The notes under the pieces are model-generated. The model was not told where the DNA came from. It was given only the letters and a program-made list of their open reading frames with translations, and searched no databases. From contig CACZZF010000010.1 in the NCBI GenBank assembly GCA_902785575.1, forward strand, positions 39,161 through 103,160: 64,000 bases of DNA, given 5' to 3'. Shown one piece after another: positions 54,884 through 63,465 of the stretch. The stretch comes from an uncultured Bacteroidia bacterium (GTDB lineage Bacteria; Bacteroidota; Bacteroidia; Bacteroidales; UBA932). The position numbers and the translations under genes were made by a program. Positions within the stretch are counted from its first letter, which is position 1, and every line of letters begins with the position of its first letter.

Positions 54884-54922
54884 GAAACCGGCGAAAAAAA
54901 ATCACTTTTTTTCGCCGGTTTC
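54884..54922. terminator. Bidirectional terminator between trpB2 and the lipoprotein gene
   Basis: Perfect 17-bp stem GAAACCGGCGAAAAAAA (54884-54900)/TTTTTTTCGCCGGTTTC (54906-54922), 5-nt loop. Confidence 0.85.
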
Positions 54923-54950
54923 TTATACCTATATATATATCAATTATTTC

Positions 54951-55036
54951 CGGATCCTTCGCTTCGCTCAGGATGACATGATGTCATTAAATGACACATG
55001 TCATTCTGAAGGAGCCGAAGGCGACTGAAGAATCTA
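54951..55036. repeat. REP-like palindrome at the trpB2 stop
   Basis: GGATCCTTCGCTTCGCTCAG and ATGACATG then the inverted CATGTCATTCTGAAGGAGCC and GAAGAATCTA. The trpB2 stop (TAG of TAGATTCTTC on the minus strand) lies in its edge, exactly as for atpD. Confidence 0.85.
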
Positions 55037-56398
55037 CTGGTTCAGCGCATCAGCTGACTTGATATACTCGGCAAGTGTCTCGTCGGAGACATGATAGTTG
55101 ACCATCTCACCGGAGAAGTACTGGTCATAAGCGCTCATATCGACGAATCCATGGCCAGAGAGGTTGAATAGGATGGTCTTGGCCTCGCCTTTCTCTTTGC
55201 ACTTGAGAGCCTCGTCAATAGTCGCGGCGATAGCGTGGCAGGACTCCGGAGCGGGGATGATACCTTCGGTCTGGGCGAACAAGACACCCGCCCTAAACGA
55301 GTCAAGTTGCTCGATATCAACAGCTTCCATAAAACCGTCCTTCAAAAGTTGGCTCATGATGACACCGGCGCCATGGTAGCGCAGGCCACCGGCGTGGATG
55401 GTCGCGGGCTTGAACTTGTGGCCAAGGGTGTACATAGGAAGGAGCGGTGTCAAGCCGGATTCGTCTCCAAAGTCATATTCAAACTTGCCCCTTGTCAGTT
55501 TCGGGCAGGAATATGGCTCGGCGGCGATGAAACGGGTCTTCTTGCCTTCCAGGATATTGTGACGCATGAACGGGTAGGCTATACCGCTGAAGTTGGATCC
55601 GCCACCGAAGCAAGCGATCACGATGTCGGGATACTCCCCGGCAAGTTCCATCTGCTTCTCAGCCTCGAGGCCGATGATGGATTGGTGGAGACAGACATGG
55701 TTGAGCACTGAGCCGAGGGTGTATTTGCAATTCGGGGTGGTCACGGCAAGCTCGATAGCCTCTGAGATGGCGCAGCCGAGGGAACCCTGATCGTTGGGGT
55801 TGACGGTCAGGATGTCCTTTCCGGCTCTGGTCGACATCGAAGGAGACGGGGTGATAGCGGCACCGAAGGTCTGCATGATGCTCCTGCGGTACGGCTTCTG
55901 GTTGTAGCTCACCTTTACCATATATACGGCACAGTCAAGACCGAACTTCTTGGCGGCATACGACAAGGCACCTCCCCACTGGCCGGCTCCGGTCTCTGTG
56001 GTGATGTTCGTGATTCCCTGCTTCTTCGCGTAGTAGGCCTGGGCGAGAGCCGAATTCAGCTTATGGCTGCCCGCAGGCGAGACACTCTCGTTCTTGAAAT
56101 AGATGTGGGCGGGGGTGCCGAGAGCCTCCTCAAGCTCATAAGCCCTCACAAGCGGGGTGCAGCGATAGGAAGCGTACTGCTCCCTAACCTCCTCGGGGAT
56201 GGGAATCCAAACATCTGTCTGGTTGAGTTCCTGATCAGCGCACTCCTTGCAGAAGATCGGATAGAGGTCTTCCGGCTTGAGCGGCTGCCTGGTGCCGGGA
56301 TGGAGGAAAGGCAGGGGCTTGTTGGGCATGATGGCCTGGATGTTGAAAAAATGCGTGGGAATCTCTGATTCCGGAAGCAAGAACTTTTTCTGTCTCAT
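55034..56398 (-). CDS. Tryptophan synthase beta chain, TrpB2 type
   Basis: 454 residues, the longer stand-alone TrpB2 form that can work without TrpA. PLP Lys in SPAGSHKLNSA (about 113), phosphate-binding FGGGSNFSG, and ETGAGQWG near 137. Joins indole and serine to give tryptophan. The leader carries a Trp attenuator (56458-56578), which supports a real role in tryptophan synthesis. The stop codon is supplied by a repeat. No other trp gene is adjacent. Confidence 0.95.
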   Translation of the reverse strand: MRQKKFLLPESEIPTHFFNIQAIMPNKPLPFLHPGTRQPLKPEDLYPIFCKECADQELNQTDVWIPIPEEVREQYASYRCTPLVRAYELEEALGTPAHIYFKNESVSPAGSHKLNSALAQAYYAKKQGITNITTETGAGQWGGALSYAAKKFGLDCAVYMVKVSYNQKPYRRSIMQTFGAAITPSPSMSTRAGKDILTVNPNDQGSLGCAISEAIELAVTTPNCKYTLGSVLNHVCLHQSIIGLEAEKQMELAGEYPDIVIACFGGGSNFSGIAYPFMRHNILEGKKTRFIAAEPYSCPKLTRGKFEYDFGDESGLTPLLPMYTLGHKFKPATIHAGGLRYHGAGVIMSQLLKDGFMEAVDIEQLDSFRAGVLFAQTEGIIPAPESCHAIAATIDEALKCKEKGEAKTILFNLSGHGFVDMSAYDQYFSGEMVNYHVSDETLAEYIKSADALNQ

Positions 56399-56457
56399 TG
56401 CTGTTCGTTTTTAAATGGTTTATAAATAATTATTGTTGTTTTCCGGGCAAAAAGAAA

Positions 56458-56578
56458 GGTGGCCCGCTGTAAGTCAGCGTGCCACCTAATATCCACGAAC
56501 CTGGTAACCACGACGGACGACTTACAGCTTTGAACTGCAAGAGCGCCACCAGAAGTTATTGTTCGTTGTATTTCTCAT
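56458..56578 (-). promoter_or_regulatory. Trp attenuator (leader hairpins and terminator)
   Basis: On the minus strand, after the leader's TGG TGG codons (56551-56546): region 1 CTTGCAG (56541-56535), region 2 GCTGTAAGTC (56528-56519, containing the leader stop), region 3 GACTTACAGC (56475-56466), and a terminator GGTGGC.CGCTG/CAGCG.GCCACC (56486-56458) with TTTCTTTTT. 1:2, 2:3 and 3:4 pairings are mutually exclusive. Stalling at Trp codons would free region 2 to pair with 3, breaking the terminator stem. Confidence 0.9.
56522..56578 (-). CDS. Trp leader peptide
   Basis: ATG at 56578, stop TAA at 56522-56524: MRNTTNNNFWWRSCSSKL, 18 residues with two adjacent Trp codons. The start is only about 3 nt from the predicted transcript start, so the leader is probably leaderless. 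The stop codon lies in region 2 of the attenuator, as required for control by ribosome position. Confidence 0.9.
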   Translation of the reverse strand: MRNTTNNNFWWRSCSSKL

Positions 56579-56586
56579 ACCAAGAG

Positions 56587-56616
56587 CAAATATACACATT
56601 AAATCCTAAAAAGCAA
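56587..56616 (-). promoter_or_regulatory. Promoter of the trp leader
   Basis: -33 TTG (56616-56614), 19-bp spacer, -7 TATATTTG (56594-56587). It lies in the 40 bp between the sdhC stop and the leader start. Confidence 0.85.
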
Positions 56617-56619
56617 GAC

Positions 56620-57348
56620 TTAGGCGATAAAATTCGCTTGGACGAAAGCGTTGATCGCCGTGGCGACGAAGAGGAGGATGATCAAACTGGCCACTATGAC
56701 ACCAATGACCTTAAGCCTCTTGAACCAGACCTGGTTGTTCCAACCAACAGTCTGGAACATGCTCCAGAAACCATGGCAGAGGTGCAGCCAAATAGCGGCG
56801 AACCAAATCAGATAGATAACAAGCATCCACCATTTGCCGAAGGTAGCGCAGAGAAGGAAGTAAGGGTTGTTCTCAAACTCTCCAACACCAAACATCTCGG
56901 GCATCTGCATCTTAGCCCAGAAATGGGAAAGGTGGAAGAACAAGATTCCAAGGACAACGATTCCGAGGACGAACATGTTCTTAGCCGACCATGAATCAGC
57001 CGCGGCGACGCTCTTGGACTCGTAACGCTTGACACCACCACGGGCCTTGATGTTGAGCCAGGTCAGGTAGCATCCATAGAAAATATGGACAACGAAACCG
57101 AGGGCCAGGATCGGGACCATGATTGAGATGAAAGGAGTGGACATGAAGTCGCAACCCAGTTTGAACAGTCCGTCTCCGGCGGAGAACAGCTTGTCGTCAG
57201 CGGCGACCACACCGAACTTTCCAGTGAATGAGTCAATCACCGAGAAGAAGTTGATGGTCACATGGATGAGCAAAAAAAGAATCAGGAAGGCTCCGCTAAC
57301 CGCTTGGATGAACTTCCTGCCGATCGAATAATGGAACGCGTTTGGCAT
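56620..57348 (-). CDS. sdhC: Succinate dehydrogenase / fumarate reductase cytochrome b subunit
   Basis: 242 residues, five membrane helices with His residues for two haems (LLIHVTINF, VVHIFYGCYL, FFHLSHFWAK, WLHLCHGFWSMF). Matches the Bacteroides-type single membrane anchor (subunit C). The flavoprotein and iron-sulphur genes, normally right behind it, are not in this window: trpB2 follows. ATG at 57348 starts MPNAFHYSIGRKF; the frame extends upstream to 57393 but into tRNA sequence. Confidence 0.93.
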   Translation of the reverse strand: MPNAFHYSIGRKFIQAVSGAFLILFLLIHVTINFFSVIDSFTGKFGVVAADDKLFSAGDGLFKLGCDFMSTPFISIMVPILALGFVVHIFYGCYLTWLNIKARGGVKRYESKSVAAADSWSAKNMFVLGIVVLGILFFHLSHFWAKMQMPEMFGVGEFENNPYFLLCATFGKWWMLVIYLIWFAAIWLHLCHGFWSMFQTVGWNNQVWFKRLKVIGVIVASLIILLFVATAINAFVQANFIA

Positions 57349-57368
57349 TATCGTAATGTTTGTGGTAG

Positions 57369-57442
57369 TAGCGGGGGTGGGGCATGATCCCACGACCTCC
57401 GGATTATGAATCCGACGCTCTAGCCAGCTGAGCTACCCCGCC
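57369..57442 (-). tRNA. tRNA-Met (anticodon CAT)
   Basis: Acceptor GGCGGGG/CCCCGCT, D-arm AGCTCAGCTGGCTAGAGC, anticodon loop TTCATAA, T-arm GTGGGATCATGCCCCAC. The CAT anticodon could also mean tRNA-Ile(CAU); the acceptor stem is not that of the initiator. Lies 21 bp upstream of sdhC. Confidence 0.88.
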
Positions 57443-57456
57443 GTGTCCCCATTGAG

Positions 57457-57527
57457 TTGAGATAGAAGGATTCGAACCCTCACTGACAGAGCCAGAATCT
57501 GTAGTGCTACCATTACACCATATCTCA
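57457..57527 (-). tRNA. tRNA-Gln (anticodon CTG)
   Basis: Acceptor TGAGATA/TATCTCA, anticodon stem ACAGA/TCTGT with loop TTCTGGC, T-arm GAGGGTTCGAATCCTTC. 14 bp upstream of tRNA-Met and likely on one transcript with it. Confidence 0.93.
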
Positions 57528-57597
57528 ATGGTTCCCCTCGCCGCATATTCGCGTTTCGGGAATGCAAAAATAGGGATTTATATTGAATCCGCAAAAA

Positions 57598-59052
57598 TTA
57601 TTCGTCTTTTTTTGACTTGATCAGGGCGCACAGGCCGAGAATGGTCAGCAAGGCGTTGATCAAGATCAGCTCATAGGAGAAGGTATAGCCGCCAAACCAG
57701 CGCTGTGAGTTGGTCTGGAGTATCAGGCAAATAATCGGGGCCGCGACCGCCACCAGAGGCACCCAACGGTCATGGACCTTCCTCTTGCAGAATATTCCGA
57801 AAGCGAACATACCGAGGATCGGGCCATAGGTGTAGCTCGCCAGCTTATACACAGCGTCGATCGCGGACTTGGTGCTCAGCATGTAGAACACCATGATCAC
57901 CAGTCCCATCAGGACCGCCATCCCGAGATGGACCTTCTTCCTGGCTTCAGCTACGCTCTCCTCACTCTTTCCTTTAGTGCCGAGAATATCGACTGTGAAG
58001 GATGTGGTAAGCGCCGTCAAAGCTGAGCCTCCGGCCGAATAAGCGCAGGAGACAAGGCCTATCACAAACAAGATCCCGACGACAGCGGGGAGATAGCCGC
58101 TTGTCGCCACAGCCGGGAAAATGGTGTCTCCTGTCTCAGTTATTCCCTTCTGGGCCGCATATATATATAGAAGGACTCCAAGGCAAAGGAAAAGGAATAT
58201 TACCGGAACTTGAAGCAATCCGCTGGTAATCAAGTTCTTCCGGGAATCCTTCTGGTTCTTGCTGGCCAAGGTACGCTGCATGAGGTCCTGATCCAGGCCG
58301 GTCATCGCCACGACCAGCAGGATACCGGAAAGGAATTGTTTCCAGAAATATTCGGGATGAGCCACGTCGTCGAAAAAGAATATCCTGGAGTATTCGCTGC
58401 CGGAAATGGTCTGCGACACACCTTTCAGGTTAAGCCCCATATCCTTGGCTATGAACACTATAGCCAAGATAATAGAAGTGACCATGCAGATTGTCTTCAA
58501 GGTGTCGGTCCAGATGACTGACTTGACTCCTCCCCGGAAGGTGTATAGCAGGACTATCGCCACGGAGATTATGACGTTCAGAATAAACGGCAGGCCCAAG
58601 GGCTCGAACACCATCAGCTGGAGGGTCACGCAGACAAGGTAAAGCCTGACAGCCGCACCAAGTATCTTGGAAAGGAAGAAGAACCAAGCCCCGGTTTTGT
58701 GGGAGGCCGCCCCGAACCTGTCTTCAAGATATTGGTAGATGGAGACCATCTTCATCTTGAAGAAAACGGGAGTCAGGACAAAAGCGATTACCAGGTAGCC
58801 CACGAAAAACCCGAGAACCATCTGCATGTAGCCCATGGCGGTGCCGCCCAGCCCGACCATTCCGGGTACCGATACGTACGTCACGCCTGACATTGGGGCG
58901 CCGATCATCGCGATGGCGACTATCCACCATGGAGCCTTTCTGCCTCCGTTGAAAAATCCTTGATTGTCAGCTCCTTTGGAGGCCAGCCAACCCACGGCGA
59001 GCATCACCGCGAAATAGGCGGCGACAGTAATTATGACGGTTGAAGGTGTCAT
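57598..59052 (-). CDS. Sodium:solute symporter (SSS family)
   Basis: 484 residues, about 13 membrane helices. Features: N-terminal DNQGFFNGGRKAPWW, GAPMSGVTYVSVPGMVG, and YRFGGVKSVIWTDTLK-like loop (FRGGVKSVIWTDTLK), LDQDLMQRTL. Takes up a solute with sodium; the substrate (sugar, sialic acid or other) cannot be inferred. It ends 70 bp before the tRNA genes and begins 2 bp after ispF. Confidence 0.9.
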   Translation of the reverse strand: MTPSTVIITVAAYFAVMLAVGWLASKGADNQGFFNGGRKAPWWIVAIAMIGAPMSGVTYVSVPGMVGLGGTAMGYMQMVLGFFVGYLVIAFVLTPVFFKMKMVSIYQYLEDRFGAASHKTGAWFFFLSKILGAAVRLYLVCVTLQLMVFEPLGLPFILNVIISVAIVLLYTFRGGVKSVIWTDTLKTICMVTSIILAIVFIAKDMGLNLKGVSQTISGSEYSRIFFFDDVAHPEYFWKQFLSGILLVVAMTGLDQDLMQRTLASKNQKDSRKNLITSGLLQVPVIFLFLCLGVLLYIYAAQKGITETGDTIFPAVATSGYLPAVVGILFVIGLVSCAYSAGGSALTALTTSFTVDILGTKGKSEESVAEARKKVHLGMAVLMGLVIMVFYMLSTKSAIDAVYKLASYTYGPILGMFAFGIFCKRKVHDRWVPLVAVAAPIICLILQTNSQRWFGGYTFSYELILINALLTILGLCALIKSKKDE

Positions 59053-59054
59053 TA

Positions 59055-59585
59055 TCAGTATTGGTAAATATCGTTACGAGCGATAAGAACAGTCGCCCAC
59101 ACTTCACATCCCTCTTCCCTGCCGACGAAGCCGAGCCTCTCGGTTGTCGTGGCCTTGACACTGACTTGGGACTTGTCGATATTCATTATTTCCGCCAGAG
59201 TCTCCCGCATCGTGTCGATGTACGGTCTGAGTTTCGGTGCCTGCAGAGCGATCGTGATGTCCACATTGCAGATCTCGTATTTGGTTGCCGCTGGCGATGG
59301 AGAGCCAGAAATCATCGCGACTACCTCTGCCAGAAGCTTCGTGCTGTCGATGCCTTTATAGCGAGGGTCGCTGTCCGGGAAATGAAGGCCGATGTCGCCA
59401 AGGGCTGCGGCGCCCAGCAGGGCGTCACAAAGGGCATGGATGGCCACATCTCCGTCAGAATGAGCGACAAAGCCTTTCTCGGAAGGAATATCCACTCCGC
59501 ACAAACGCATCGGCAAGCCCTCTTTCAAGGCATGCACATCGTATCCGTTGCCTATCCGGACACCACAAGGATAAGATTGACTCAT
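59055..59585 (-). CDS. ispF: 2-C-methyl-D-erythritol 2,4-cyclodiphosphate synthase
   Basis: 176 residues. Fifth step of the MEP isoprenoid pathway. Zinc-site DVHAL at 15-20, HSDGDVAIHALCDALLGA and HFPDSDPRYKGID. The ATG at 59585 (MSQSYPCG) is used; a TTG two codons earlier is open. It lies 2 bp upstream of the symporter gene, with which it is probably co-transcribed. Confidence 0.96.
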   Translation of the reverse strand: MSQSYPCGVRIGNGYDVHALKEGLPMRLCGVDIPSEKGFVAHSDGDVAIHALCDALLGAAALGDIGLHFPDSDPRYKGIDSTKLLAEVVAMISGSPSPAATKYEICNVDITIALQAPKLRPYIDTMRETLAEIMNIDKSQVSVKATTTERLGFVGREEGCEVWATVLIARNDIYQY

Positions 59586-59630
59586 GTTCAAAAAGCGTCT
59601 TGACCCTACAAAATTAAAAAAACAAATCGG

Positions 59631-59638
59631 TATATTTG
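59631..59638 (+). promoter_or_regulatory. -7 box of the dicarboxylate symporter gene
   Basis: TATATTTG, 25 bp before the ATG at 59663; the open frame before that ATG overlaps this box and is discarded. Confidence 0.6.
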
Positions 59639-59662
59639 TTCTTTGAAGAGATTAGCGAGGTC

Positions 59663-60865
59663 ATGAGAAACTATATCCAGACGATATTACTCCTGCTGGG
59701 AGTCGCCATTGGAGCGGCATGTGGCGCCATGGCGGGCCCTTCAGCGTCGATAGTGAAGCCGGTCGGCGAGATATTCCTTAACCTTACCTTTGTCCTCGTC
59801 GTGCCGGTGGTTTTCTTCAGCGTCGCGAATTCCGTAAGGAAACTTACGACCGAAAGAAAATTGTGGAGGGTGTTGAGCAGGGCTGTGCTGGTATTTCTCG
59901 CCGGATCGGTAGTCGCCGGACTCCTTACTTGGATCATTTGCGGGTTCTGGAACCCTCTTGGAGGCTATGCCACCAAGATTCCTCCCGAGAGAACAGTTAT
60001 AGAAGGAGTCGCCATCGGAGGAGGAGATCTTCTCAAAACTATTGAGAATATGTTCACAGTGAGCGACTTCCACATGCTCCTAGGTAAAAACAACCTGGTT
60101 CCTTTGATTGTGTTCTCGGCCTTGTTCGGGGCTGCCACATCACTGAGCTCTGAGAAGGGCGAGGCGATGGAACGGTTTCTTGAGAGTGGGATGGAAGTGG
60201 TCATGGAGTTCATGAGGATATTGATGTACGCCGCTCCCCTTTGCCTCGGGTGCTATTTCGCTGACCTTGTCGGAAATCTGGGTGGACAGATCGTGAGCAG
60301 TTTTGTCAACTGCGTTCTACTGTACCTCGTCGTCACCGGAATCTTGTATTTCGGAGTCAATTCAATCTATGTCGCTCTAGCTGGCGGCAAGGAAGGCCTT
60401 TCCACATTTTGGAGGAATATGACTGAGCCTTCTCTCCTTGCTGTAGCGACTTGTTCCAGCGCCGCGACAATTCCCGCTTCAATAAAATCCGCCAAGAAAA
60501 TGGGGGTGGATGACTCTGTCGCCGAATCAGTCATTCCGCTGGGTATCAACTTGAACAAAGACGGATCCGTGGTTTCTTCAGTGCTGAAGACAGTTTTCGT
60601 CGTGTCATTCTATGGTTTGGGAGGATACGGATGCGTTTCAATTGTGGCGATAGCCATCTTGGCGAGCCTCGTGGTCGGAGCTATCCCGGTCGGTGGCATG
60701 ACAGCGGAGATTCTTATCTGCGCGATACTCGGGGTGGATCCCGAGTTCGCCGCCACCCTGCTCATTATAAGCACGCTCGTGGACATACCGGCGACCCTTC
60801 TCAACACGGCTGACAATCTGGTCAGCGCCGTGTGGGTCGATAAACTTTACAAGCCGGCGAAATGA
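59663..60865 (+). CDS. Dicarboxylate/amino acid:cation symporter (DAACS family)
   Basis: 400 residues, eight membrane helices and two hairpin loops. HP1 signature CSSAATIPASIKSAKK, then SVIPLGINLNKDGSVVSS (HP1-TM7; usual motif is NMDGT) and an HP2 region GGMTAEILICAILGVD. Na+- or H+-coupled uptake of glutamate, aspartate or C4-dicarboxylates. Its stop overlaps the start of metX (ATGA). Confidence 0.9.
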   Translation: MRNYIQTILLLLGVAIGAACGAMAGPSASIVKPVGEIFLNLTFVLVVPVVFFSVANSVRKLTTERKLWRVLSRAVLVFLAGSVVAGLLTWIICGFWNPLGGYATKIPPERTVIEGVAIGGGDLLKTIENMFTVSDFHMLLGKNNLVPLIVFSALFGAATSLSSEKGEAMERFLESGMEVVMEFMRILMYAAPLCLGCYFADLVGNLGGQIVSSFVNCVLLYLVVTGILYFGVNSIYVALAGGKEGLSTFWRNMTEPSLLAVATCSSAATIPASIKSAKKMGVDDSVAESVIPLGINLNKDGSVVSSVLKTVFVVSFYGLGGYGCVSIVAIAILASLVVGAIPVGGMTAEILICAILGVDPEFAATLLIISTLVDIPATLLNTADNLVSAVWVDKLYKPAK

Positions 60866-61878
60866 TAAGACAAGTATACAGACATCAAGGTCGGTTTGAG
60901 TTTGAGGCCGGCGGCAGCATAGACAATCTAGAGGTCGTTTACCATACCTCGCCTTGGGAATATTCTCCCGACAAGAAAGTTATCTGGCTTTGCCACGCCC
61001 TCACGGCATCGTCTGATGCGGAGGGAGAGTGGTGGCCTGCGCTTGTCGGGCCTGGGAAGACTCTGGACACCGACAAGTATTATGTGATCTGCGCCAATGT
61101 CCTGGGATCCGCCTGCGGTTCTTCTGGGCCCGCGTCGATCAATCCCGCTACCGGCAAGCCGTATTTCTTCGACTTCCCGAGGGTGACTGTCCACGACACG
61201 GTCCGTGCCTTTGACTTATTACGGAACCACTTGGGTATCAAGGCCATAGACATGATTGTCGCCACTTCTATGGGTGGTTTTATGACTTTCGACTGGCTGG
61301 CATGGAAGCCGGATTTGTTTGATAAGGTGTTCTTTATCGCGACCGGCGCCCGGGTAACGCCTTGGCTGACTGGATTCAACGCCGCGATGAAGATGGCGCT
61401 TTACGCCGACCCTACTTTCAAAGAGAGGCGGAGCCTGAAAGGTGGAATGGATGGCTTGAAAGCGGCCAGGACTATAGCTTTGCTGACTTATCGTTGCGAG
61501 GAGGGTTTGTTCAAACAGATAGAGGATTCCGACGATGTAATGTTCGCTGACAAAGCCGGATCGTATTACAGACACCAGAGCTCGAAGTTCATAAAAGACT
61601 GGGACGCTTATTCATATCTATATGTATGCGACGAGGTTGACAGTAACAATGTCGGGCGCGGGCGTGGTGGCGTGGAGAAGGTTCTCCGTGCCATCAAGGC
61701 TGATTGCGCTTTTGTCTGCATGTCGTCAGATGAGTTGTTTCCTCCGGAGGACATGAAGCCTTGGGCAGAGATGGTCCCCGGGGCAAAGTACATCCAGATC
61801 GAAACTCTTTACGGCCACGACGGTTTCCTCATCGAAACCGAAGCCATCTCCCGTATCCTCACCCCTGCCCTCCCTTAA
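60862..61878 (+). CDS. Homoserine O-acetyltransferase family protein (MetX)
   Basis: 338 residues, alpha/beta hydrolase fold. N-terminal LCHALTASSDAEGEWW and ANVLGSACGSSGPASINPAT are typical of MetX. Nucleophile Ser in VATSMGGF (about 136); normal MetX has GGSMGG, so the elbow is slightly altered. Asp in SSDELFPPED and His in YGHDGFL complete the triad. Probably acetylates or succinylates homoserine for methionine synthesis; the acyl donor is not told. Overlaps the transporter by 4 bp. Confidence 0.85.
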   Translation: MIRQVYRHQGRFEFEAGGSIDNLEVVYHTSPWEYSPDKKVIWLCHALTASSDAEGEWWPALVGPGKTLDTDKYYVICANVLGSACGSSGPASINPATGKPYFFDFPRVTVHDTVRAFDLLRNHLGIKAIDMIVATSMGGFMTFDWLAWKPDLFDKVFFIATGARVTPWLTGFNAAMKMALYADPTFKERRSLKGGMDGLKAARTIALLTYRCEEGLFKQIEDSDDVMFADKAGSYYRHQSSKFIKDWDAYSYLYVCDEVDSNNVGRGRGGVEKVLRAIKADCAFVCMSSDELFPPEDMKPWAEMVPGAKYIQIETLYGHDGFLIETEAISRILTPALP

Positions 61879-61886
61879 TTAACTAA

Positions 61887-62042
61887 GGCTATTTTACAAA
61901 TCAAAAGCATGCCCCGCAGCCTCCGGAAAGGCTGTGGGGCATTTTCGGCTGCGGACCCCATTGGTTATTCGCAGGGCTCCGCGGACCAACCGGCCTCCCG
62001 GTCGCCTGTAAGTCGTGTTGTTACGCTTTTGACTTGTAGAAC
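61887..62042. repeat. Long imperfect palindrome, left of the RAYT-like gene
   Basis: Outer arms about ATTTTACAAATCAAAAGCAT (61890) and GCTTTTGACTTGTAGAA (62025-62041); inner stems GCCCCGCAGCCT/AGGCTGTGGGGC and GGACC/ACC. Its left 75 bp recur with about 85% identity at 63104. Confidence 0.75.
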
Positions 62043-62187
62043 GTGAGAACTGATCTATTTTTGATTGTTTTTACTTTTTTATTAAAATAGAAAACACGTC
62101 TCTGCACTACTGTAAGCTCGTTTTCAATCTTTATCCGTTGAAATCTTTGTTCAACGGATAATAATAACGAAACTTGCGAAAAAAGAT

Positions 62188-63081
62188 ATGGAGTGGATTG
62201 ATAAGGCCGTCAATGATTGCTCACACATCTATTCGGACGGCACAAATATTCCTGTGCTATTTGAGACTGATGAGAATAAGATCGAAGGTCTCAACTTGAT
62301 CGCGATCACTGCTTTGGAAAACGATGTGATAGTTTTGATGGCAGTAGCTATGACTACGCACTTCCATTCAGTGGTCGCTGGACTAGACATTAACAGATGG
62401 AGGTTCAAGGTCGCGATGGAAAGGAAGTTGGACTTGAGACGTTCCAAGCTGGGAGTTAAAACAAAAATCAAAGTAAGGAAAGATGATATCACGACTGAGA
62501 ACAAGCTGAAAGACAAGATTATGTACGATTACCGTAATCCTATTGCGGCCGGATACGCTGGGATGCCTTGGCACTATGCTGGAGGATTAGGAGATATCTT
62601 CTTTTCCGACCATGATGCCAGAGTAGCCAGCGGTTTAATGATCAAGGATCTGACAGTCCAACGAAGACGAGAACTCTTCCACACCAGAATCGACTTGCCC
62701 ATAAGTTGGACTTACTGGCCAAGTGGGCTCATAGTGCCGGATTGTTACATTGATTATGAACGACTTGAGGCTTTATTCAGATCCCCAAAGGGTGTTCTGG
62801 CATTCATGTATCAGAGTAAGGAGAAAGAAATGGCGGAAGATGCGATTTGCGCGAGAGAGTTTATCAAAGACATGGGAGAGAAGGATCTTAGACACATTGC
62901 GAAGGATCTGGGCAGGGCGATGTTCGGCAAAGAATATGTCATAAGACTTACGGATAAAGAGAAAATACTTGTGGCCCAAAAGATGTGGGCGTCTCGCTAC
63001 ACGTATTCAATCAGCGCTTTAGGCAGAGCGACTCATCTGGACAAAAATATTTTGGAGACAATACTCTTGCCACAAAAATAA
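62188..63081 (+). CDS. RAYT-like transposase (Y1 type, REP-associated)
   Basis: 297 residues. HUH-like motif THFHSVVAG near residue 56 and the later Y..NP..AGY segment (IMYDYRNPIAAGYAGMPWHY) as in REP-associated tyrosine transposases; that segment gives the catalytic Tyr in known members. Palindromic repeats lie on both sides, as expected for RAYT-REP units. Single copy here. The assignment rests on those motifs; activity is unknown. Confidence 0.65.
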   Translation: MEWIDKAVNDCSHIYSDGTNIPVLFETDENKIEGLNLIAITALENDVIVLMAVAMTTHFHSVVAGLDINRWRFKVAMERKLDLRRSKLGVKTKIKVRKDDITTENKLKDKIMYDYRNPIAAGYAGMPWHYAGGLGDIFFSDHDARVASGLMIKDLTVQRRRELFHTRIDLPISWTYWPSGLIVPDCYIDYERLEALFRSPKGVLAFMYQSKEKEMAEDAICAREFIKDMGEKDLRHIAKDLGRAMFGKEYVIRLTDKEKILVAQKMWASRYTYSISALGRATHLDKNILETILLPQK

Positions 63082-63103
63082 ACTGGAAAACTCAAACCTG
63101 ATA

Positions 63104-63180
63104 AGCTATTTACAAATCAAGAGCATGCCCCGCGGCCTCCGGGAAGGCTGTGGGACATTTTCGACCGCGGACCCCACCAT
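63104..63180. repeat. Direct copy of the palindrome left arm, right of the RAYT-like gene
   Basis: TATTTACAAATCAAGAGCAT then GCCCCGCGGCCTCCGGGAAG, about 85% identical to 61887-61962, in the same orientation. Together the two copies flank the gene. Confidence 0.8.
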
Positions 63181-63287
63181 TTTTTCACGGCGCTCCGCAG
63201 GCCAAACAGCCTCAGAGCAGCCTGTATGGCACATCCCCATGCTCCCGTTTCGTAATACCTCACATTATTCTTCCAGTAAGATGAGAG

Positions 63288-63450
63288 TGTCGGGGAGCCA
63301 GCCCCTGGAGGACCTGTCCACCCCCGGACAGGGGCAGGGGGAGGGGCCCGGCGACAGCAAGTCGGAGCGGAGCGAGGACGACGATGGCGACGGGAGGGGC
63401 CGGAGTGAGCGAAGCGAACGGAGTTCCTCCAGGGGCTGGGCTCCCCGACA
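63288..63450. repeat. Large palindromic element before the rRNA operon end
   Basis: Arms of about 25 bp starting TGTCGGGGAGCC (63288-63312) and ending GGCTCCCCGACA (63425-63450), one bulged base. The core has CGGAGCGGAGCGAGG and GAGTGAGCGAAGCGAACGGA, similar to the core of the insert in fmt. Confidence 0.8.
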
Positions 63451-63465
63451 CGACGACTCACAAAG

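Noticed and set aside
56458..56578. T-box or riboswitch in front of trpB2
   Set aside because: No T-box sequence or specifier stem; the tandem Trp codons and 1:2:3:4 pairing explain the leader better.
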